Source of the DNA: an uncultured Propioniciclava sp.
GTDB taxonomy: Bacteria > Actinomycetota > Actinomycetes > Propionibacteriales > Propionibacteriaceae
Assembly (NCBI GenBank): GCA_937872005.1
Contig: CALMPQ010000278.1
Span: forward strand, 1-9,258
Direction: 5' to 3'
DNA length: 9,258 nucleotides
The notes below the pieces were generated by a model. The model did not search any database, was not told the DNA's origin, and saw nothing but the letters and a program-made list of their open reading frames with translations. A program made the translations under genes and the position numbers. Position 1 is the stretch's first letter. Every line of letters begins with the position of its first letter. This document shows positions 6,622 through 9,258 of the stretch, piece after piece.

Positions 6622-7434
6622 TCAGACGCGGCGCAGGACCGCGGTGACCTTGCCCAGGATCGTCGCCTCGTTGCCGTCGATCGGGGCGTAGTCGGCGTTG
6701 TGGGGGAGGAGCCAGACCTGCCCCGGCGTCCGCTTGAAGGTCTTGACCGTCGCCTCGCCGTCGATCATCGCCGCCACGATGTCGCCATTGTTGGCGTCGG
6801 GCTGTTGGCGGACGACGACGTAGTCCCCCTCGCAGATCGCGGCGTTGATCATCGAGTCGCCCTTGACCTCGAGCAGGAAGAGGGTGCCGTCGCCGACCAA
6901 GTCGCGGGGGAGCGGGAACACGTCCTCGACCCGCTCCTCGGCCAGGATCGGCCCACCGGCCGCGATGCGGCCCACCATCGGCACGTTGACCGCGCGCGAG
7001 ACGTGCACGTCCTCCCCATAGCCGGACGCCGCGGGCTCGGCCTCCGCGGTGGCCGGCTGCTGGACGTAAGCCGGGCCGTCGCTGTCGGGGAGATGCACCA
7101 TGAGCGCGCGGGGGCGCTTCGGGTCACGGGAGAGGAAGCCCTTGCCCTCAAGCACCTTGAGCTGGTGGGTGACGCTGCTCGGGGACGCCAGCCCCACCGC
7201 GTCACCCATCTCACGGATGGTCGGCGGGTAGCCACGGGTCTCCAGCGCATCCTTGATCGTCTCGAGGATGAGCCGCTGACGGATCGTCAGCCCGTGGGCG
7301 TCGTGCCCGGTGTCGGAGAGCTGCCGCACCTTCGCGATCTCAGCGATGTCGTCATCGGTGGGCCGGCCGCGCCGGGTCTGCTTGGGGATGGCGGGTCGGT
7401 TCCTGCCGCGCCGCCTGTCGTCCGTAGTCGCCAT
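6622..7434 (-). CDS. lexA: LexA, SOS-response transcriptional repressor
   Basis: LexA represses DNA-damage genes and cleaves itself when RecA filaments form. This 270-aa protein has a winged-helix DNA-binding domain at about 50-112 ([42 protein letters not shown]). The cleavage site is Ala159-Gly160 in [13 protein letters not shown], the catalytic serine is 194 (GDSM), and the catalytic lysine is 231 (ATVKTFKR). The C-terminus ([10 protein letters not shown]) is typical for actinomycetes. It is longer than the ~236-aa mycobacterial form because of an arginine-rich N-terminal tail of ~48 residues with an AT-hook-like RRGRP at 21-25; streptomycete LexA proteins also carry such a tail. The ATG at 7432-7434 is chosen because a TTGATT-N17-TACCGT promoter ends 6 nt before it, which predicts a leaderless transcript, and there is no Shine-Dalgarno site. 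An SOS box over the -35 indicates autoregulation. Confidence 0.97.
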   Translation of the reverse strand: MATTDDRRRGRNRPAIPKQTRRGRPTDDDIAEIAKVRQLSDTGHDAHGLTIRQRLILETIKDALETRGYPPTIREMGDAVGLASPSSVTHQLKVLEGKGFLSRDPKRPRALMVHLPDSDGPAYVQQPATAEAEPAASGYGEDVHVSRAVNVPMVGRIAAGGPILAEERVEDVFPLPRDLVGDGTLFLLEVKGDSMINAAICEGDYVVVRQQPDANNGDIVAAMIDGEATVKTFKRTPGQVWLLPHNADYAPIDGNEATILGKVTAVLRRV

Positions 7435-7440
7435 GCGTCA

Positions 7441-7469
7441 ACGGTAGGGCAATCGAACGCGCCAATCAA
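7441..7469 (-). promoter_or_regulatory. lexA promoter, apparently leaderless
   Basis: On the minus strand TTGATT (7469-7464) and TACCGT (7446-7441) are separated by 17 bp. The predicted start falls on or next to the A of the lexA ATG at 7434. Both boxes fit actinobacterial housekeeping promoters. Confidence 0.65.
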
Positions 7470-7481
7470 ACACCTGTTCGG
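7466..7481. promoter_or_regulatory. SOS box of lexA
   Basis: TCAAACACCTGTTCGG differs from the actinobacterial LexA operator TCGAAC-N4-GTTCGA at two positions. On the minus strand it reads CCGAACAGGTGTTTGA. It overlaps the -35 of the lexA promoter, the expected place for autorepression. Confidence 0.75.
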
Positions 7482-7505
7482 GCGTGTTCGAACGCGTGCG
7501 GCATG

Positions 7506-7523
7506 CCAGAGTGCGCCCTCTGG
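7506..7523. repeat. Small perfect hairpin in the lexA intergenic region
   Basis: CCAGAG-TGCGCC-CTCTGG is a perfect 6+6+6 inverted repeat lying 72 bp upstream of the lexA start. It sits directly beside a much longer palindrome. No role is evident. Confidence 0.4.
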
Positions 7524-7526
7524 ACC

Positions 7527-7594
7527 CCGTGCGACACCCGAGTGACGAGACTCCCCGATTTCGGGCAGACCCATCACTCAGGTTTGTCGCACGG
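7527..7594. repeat. 68-bp imperfect palindrome between lexA and the divergent gene
   Basis: CCGTGCGACA (7527-7536) is the exact reverse complement of TGTCGCACGG (7585-7594). The pairing continues inward with CC/GG (after a 2-nt TT bulge), one mismatch, and GAGTGA (7540-7545) with TCACTC (7574-7579). At the centre CCCG pairs with CGGG (CCCGATTTCGGG, 7554-7565). About 18 base pairs form the outer arms. It lies between two divergent promoters, where a terminator is not expected. It could be a REP-like intergenic repeat, a miniature mobile element, or a small structured RNA. Confidence 0.7.
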
Positions 7595-7611
7595 TAGGCG
7601 TGGTGGGGCGG

Positions 7612-7640
7612 GGTGCGGGCGAGGTGCGGGCGAGGTGCGG
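7612..7640. repeat. 11-bp tandem repeat, 2.6 copies
   Basis: GGTGCGGGCGA occurs at 7612-7622 and 7623-7633, followed by the partial copy GGTGCGG at 7634-7640. It lies in the middle of the lexA intergenic region, in GC-rich sequence upstream of the triple SOS promoter. It is probably simple slippage, although phasing at one helical turn is notable. Confidence 0.6.
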
Positions 7641-7692
7641 CGCAAGAAATGTCAGAGGCGGCTGGGAGGGTCTGGAGTGACCGCAACACGGG

Positions 7693-7708
7693 TCGAACGA
7701 TTGTGCGA
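7693..7708. promoter_or_regulatory. SOS box 1 of the divergent membrane-protein gene
   Basis: TCGAACGATTGTGCGA matches TCGAAC-N4-GTTCGA with one mismatch. It lies just upstream of the predicted -35. Confidence 0.65.
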
Positions 7709-7715
7709 TTGGCGC

Positions 7716-7746
7716 TTGCATTCAAACAGTCGTTCGACAATACTGA
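7716..7746 (+). promoter_or_regulatory. Promoter of the SOS-regulated membrane-protein gene
   Basis: TTGCAT (7716-7721) serves as -35. AATACT (7739-7744), or TACTGA two bases later, serves as -10 at a spacing of 17-19 bp. SOS boxes lie before, inside and after this promoter, so LexA binding would block it completely. Confidence 0.55.
7722..7737. promoter_or_regulatory. SOS box 2 of the divergent membrane-protein gene
   Basis: TCAAACAGTCGTTCGA matches the LexA consensus with one mismatch and fills the spacer between the -35 and -10. Confidence 0.85.
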
Positions 7747-7762
7747 TCGAACAGACGTTCGA
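7747..7762. promoter_or_regulatory. SOS box 3 of the divergent membrane-protein gene
   Basis: TCGAACAGACGTTCGA is a perfect match to TCGAAC-N4-GTTCGA. It lies at the predicted transcription start and ends 2 bp before the AAGGAG ribosome site. Confidence 0.92.
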
Positions 7763-7775
7763 AGAAGGAGTCACG

Positions 7776-8126
7776 ATGACCGCCCAGCTGCTGGAGTACA
7801 CCTCGGCTTCCGACCTGCGCGTCCGTCGGGTGCGTGCCGCACGCGCCGCGTCTGCCCACGTGACGGTGGCGCCCCACCGTGATGCCGCGCGCATCCAGGC
7901 GTCGTGGGGTTCCACTCAGGTTCGCGCCTGTGACGTGGAGCGGCCCGCCGCCCTTGTGCCGGTCGGCGCACCGGCAGCCCCGGCGACCCGACTGGTGTGG
8001 ACCGACCGGGGGATCGCCGTGATGTTGGCCCTCGTCGTGATCGTCACCGGGGTCATGGTGACCACGCTGGTGAACGCCTTCCTGGCCGTGAGCAACGCCC
8101 CTGTCGTCGCCCTGGTCGGCGGGTGA
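7776..8126 (+). CDS. Small single-pass membrane protein, SOS-regulated, DivS/Rv2719c-like by position
   Basis: This 116-aa protein has a basic, presumably cytoplasmic N-terminal region (1-78; RVRRVRAARAA at 15-25) with no recognised domain. It then has one membrane helix at about 79-106 (RGIAVMLALVVIVTGVMV onward) and a tail of only ~10 residues. The start is the ATG at 7776 with AAGGAG five nt upstream; the frame is open further 5', but that part runs through the promoter and operators. The gene is divergent from lexA and precedes nrdR. That is the place held in related bacteria by SOS-induced division inhibitors (DivS in corynebacteria, the LysM-carrying Rv2719c/ChiZ in mycobacteria). Here the protein ends right after the helix, so no LysM cell-wall domain is present. 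Three SOS boxes predict strong induction by DNA damage. A division-blocking role is inferred from position, regulation and topology, not from clear sequence identity. Confidence 0.85.
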   Translation: MTAQLLEYTSASDLRVRRVRAARAASAHVTVAPHRDAARIQASWGSTQVRACDVERPAALVPVGAPAAPATRLVWTDRGIAVMLALVVIVTGVMVTTLVNAFLAVSNAPVVALVGG

Positions 8127-8133
8127 GCCGGGC

Positions 8134-8157
8134 GACATGCCGACCCGACGGCGTGTC
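8134..8157 (+). terminator. Terminator hairpin after the SOS membrane-protein gene
   Basis: GACATGCCG (8134-8142) pairs with CGGCGTGTC (8149-8157), giving nine pairs including one T-G wobble over a 6-nt loop. It starts 7 nt after the stop codon. There is no T-run. It would separate SOS-induced transcription from the nrdR promoter downstream. Confidence 0.5.
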
Positions 8158-8169
8158 CGGTCGCAGGGC

Positions 8170-8199
8170 TTGCATTGTGGTCCCACCCCGTCCTAACCT
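8170..8199 (+). promoter_or_regulatory. Promoter of nrdR-nrdJ
   Basis: TTGCAT (8170-8175) and TAACCT (8194-8199) are spaced by 18 bp. This predicts a start near 8206 and a leader of about 125 nt before nrdR. Confidence 0.6.
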
Positions 8200-8209
8200 C
8201 TACATGTAG
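8200..8209. promoter_or_regulatory. Probable NrdR box
   Basis: CTACATGTAG is a perfect 10-bp palindrome resembling the core of NrdR boxes (general form acaCwAtATaTwGtgt). It directly follows the -10 and covers the predicted start, an ideal repressor site. NrdR boxes usually come in pairs about three helical turns apart. The weaker inverted repeat CCACA-GGT-TGTGG at 8232-8244 could be the partner. Confidence 0.6.
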
Positions 8210-8227
8210 TAGTTACACCGTTGTGTT

Positions 8228-8291
8228 TCGTCCACAGGTTGTGGTGATTGATGCACAGGGTGTCAACGGTTCATCCACATGTTCCTCCACA
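8228..8291 (+). promoter_or_regulatory. Three DnaA-box-like sequences in the nrdR leader
   Basis: TCGTCCACA (8228-8236), TCATCCACA (8271-8279) and TCCTCCACA (8283-8291) resemble the DnaA box TTATCCACA / TTGTCCACA. The second differs from TTATCCACA at one position, the first from TTGTCCACA at one or two. All three share TCCACA and the same orientation. DnaA control of ribonucleotide reductase genes is known in Escherichia coli; here it is a hypothesis. Confidence 0.35.
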
Positions 8292-8329
8292 GCGGGGGAG
8301 CGGTGCGGCCTGAAGAGGAGGTGGGGTCG

Positions 8330-8836
8330 ATGCACTGTCCGTACTGTCGGTTCACCGACTCCCGCGTCCTCGACTCGCGCGTCGCCGAGGATGGCAGCTC
8401 CATCCGTCGGCGGCGGGAATGCCGCTCCTGCACCAAGCGGTTCACCACGCTGGAGCAGATGCAGCTGGTGGTCGTGAAGCGCTCGGGCGTCGTCGAGCCG
8501 TTCTCCCGCGAGAAGGTCGTCACCGGCGTCCGCAAGGCATGCAAGGGCCGCCCGGTGACCGAGGCAGACCTGGCCAAGCTCGGTCAGAAGGTCGAGGAGA
8601 AGCTGCGCGCCAGCGGCCAGGCCGAGATCCCCGCCGACGAGGTCGGCGTCGCCATCCTCGGCCCGCTGCGTGACCTCGACCCGATCGCCTACCTGCGCTT
8701 CGCGTCCGTCTACAAGCACTACGAGTCCGTCGAGGACTTCGAGGCCGAGATCGCCCGGCTCCGCCGGACCGCGGCAGAGGGCCAATCCGGGGCGGAGGCG
8801 TCCGTGCCCGAACCCACAGCCGAACAGCTGTTCTGA
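8330..8836 (+). CDS. nrdR: NrdR, transcriptional repressor of ribonucleotide reductase genes
   Basis: NrdR senses ATP/dATP through an ATP-cone domain and represses ribonucleotide reductase genes when dATP is high. The 168-aa protein begins with MHCPYC. It has a zinc ribbon formed by C3, C6, C31 and C34, with the basic stretch RRRREC before the second pair. The ATP-cone follows at about 46-136 ([46 protein letters not shown]). The C-terminal ~20 residues ([10 protein letters not shown] onward) are a variable acidic tail. The start is the ATG at 8330, because the family always begins MxCPxC and AGGAGG (8316-8321) lies 8 nt upstream; the frame is open 17 codons further but without a suitable site. 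nrdJ follows after 56 bp, so the repressor and its target probably share a transcript. Confidence 0.97.
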   Translation: MHCPYCRFTDSRVLDSRVAEDGSSIRRRRECRSCTKRFTTLEQMQLVVVKRSGVVEPFSREKVVTGVRKACKGRPVTEADLAKLGQKVEEKLRASGQAEIPADEVGVAILGPLRDLDPIAYLRFASVYKHYESVEDFEAEIARLRRTAAEGQSGAEASVPEPTAEQLF

Positions 8837-8853
8837 ACACCCACCACACCGCC

Positions 8854-8870
8854 GGCGCGCGGAACGCGCC
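8854..8870 (+). other. Short hairpin between nrdR and nrdJ
   Basis: GGCGCG (8854-8859) pairs with CGCGCC (8865-8870) over a 5-nt loop, ending 10 nt before the AGGAGG of nrdJ. ACCACACC flanks it on both sides. It may stabilise or process the message between the two genes. It is too small to call a terminator. Confidence 0.4.
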
Positions 8871-8892
8871 GAACCACACCAGGAGGAGAGTT

Positions 8893-9258
8893 GTGACCGA
8901 GACCAAGCAGGCGCCGCGCCGGTCGGCGGCCAAGGCCAAGGGCCTCACCATCGACCGCGTCTACACCACCGAGGGCGTGCACCCCTACGACGAGGTGAAC
9001 TGGGAGCTGCGCGACGTCGTCCAGACCAACTGGAAGACGGGCGAGAACGTGTTCGAGCAGCGCGACGTCGAGTTCCCCGACTTCTGGAGCCTCAACGCGT
9101 CGACGATCGTCACCACCAAGTACTTCCGCGGCGCGCTCGGCACCGACGTGCGTGAGAAGAGCCTGCGCCAACTCATCGACCGAGTGGTCGGCAAGTACAC
9201 GCAGGCCGGCCGCGAGAACGGGTACTTCGCCACCGAGGCCGACGGCGACGTCTTCGAG
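8893..9258 (+). CDS. nrdJ: Vitamin B12-dependent ribonucleotide reductase (class II), N-terminal part
   Basis: NrdJ reduces ribonucleotides to deoxyribonucleotides using adenosylcobalamin, independently of oxygen. Only the first 122 codons lie in the window, and the gene runs off the right end. The start is a GTG at 8893 with AGGAGG (8881-8886) 6 nt upstream. After a basic lead (QAPRRSAAKAKG) comes the well-conserved N-terminal block of actinobacterial NrdJ: TTEGVHPYDEV, WELRDVVQTNWKTGENVFEQ, VEFPDFWSLNASTIVTTKYFRGALGT, then SLRQLIDRVV and ENGYFAT. The catalytic cysteines and the B12 site lie beyond the window. It is probably co-transcribed with nrdR and repressed by it. The assignment rests on recognised family sequence and the classic nrdR-nrdJ pairing. 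Confidence 0.95.
   Translation, partial: MTETKQAPRRSAAKAKGLTIDRVYTTEGVHPYDEVNWELRDVVQTNWKTGENVFEQRDVEFPDFWSLNASTIVTTKYFRGALGTDVREKSLRQLIDRVVGKYTQAGRENGYFATEADGDVFE

Noticed and set aside
6544..7545. 333-codon plus-strand frame over lexA
   Set aside because: It is antisense to an unmistakable LexA protein and crosses the lexA promoter.
7503..7775. Upstream extension of the SOS membrane-protein frame
   Set aside because: It would translate through the palindrome, the three SOS boxes and the promoter. AAGGAG before the ATG at 7776 fixes the start.
8228..8291. Replication origin from the DnaA-like boxes
   Set aside because: There are only three imperfect boxes, no AT-rich unwinding region, and the neighbours are not dnaA/dnaN.
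1..9258. CRISPR array, tRNA, rRNA, or insertion sequence
   Set aside because: No regularly spaced repeat array, no cloverleaf or rRNA signature, and no transposase motif was seen on either strand.

Overview
The window looks like a chromosomal core segment of a high-GC actinomycete (Actinomycetota). The bases are strongly GC-rich, third codon positions are almost all G or C, start codons are ATG or GTG, and Shine-Dalgarno sites are of the AGGAG type. The gene set is also typical: an actinomycete-type LexA with TCGAAC-N4-GTTCGA operators, and an nrdR-nrdJ pair encoding a vitamin B12-dependent ribonucleotide reductase. A propionibacterial relative is plausible, but the sequence alone does not prove it.

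Layout from left to right. Positions 1-136 hold a compact set of interlocked inverted repeats. Positions 137-473 (minus) hold a decayed secreted endonuclease/exonuclease/phosphatase gene: a start with signal-peptide-like residues is joined out of frame to the last ~100 codons. Positions 537-1190 (minus) encode an unrecognised 217-residue protein with an HTH-like segment. It is divergent from a DinG-family iron-sulfur helicase (1332-3320, plus). The dinG stop abuts, tail to tail, the stop of a two-gene MacB/FtsX-type ABC transporter operon (ATPase 5782-6489, permease 3321-5777, minus). lexA (6622-7434, minus) lies upstream of that operon. It is divergent from a 116-residue single-pass membrane protein (7776-8126, plus), followed by nrdR (8330-8836) and the first 122 codons of nrdJ (8893 to the window end).

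How it fits together. The right half is a DNA-damage and dNTP-supply module. LexA appears to control itself, with an SOS box over the -35 of an apparently leaderless promoter. It also appears to control the divergent membrane protein very tightly, with three SOS boxes bracketing one promoter. The membrane protein occupies the position of the SOS-induced division inhibitors DivS (Corynebacterium) and Rv2719c/ChiZ (Mycobacterium), but has no LysM domain. NrdR in turn probably represses the nrdR-nrdJ transcription unit through a palindrome at the predicted transcription start. DnaA-box-like sequences in the nrdR leader may add replication control.

The most interesting unexplained structures are: the triple SOS-box promoter and its short membrane protein; a 46-nt leader hairpin that would bury the ribosome binding site of the ABC ATPase; a 68-bp imperfect palindrome in the lexA intergenic region; and the two exact-spacing TTTGACGCT/ACCGTCAAA elements at the left edge. 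Names for dinG, lexA, nrdR and nrdJ are secure from motifs. The roles of the 217-aa protein and of the ABC transporter's substrate are unknown.
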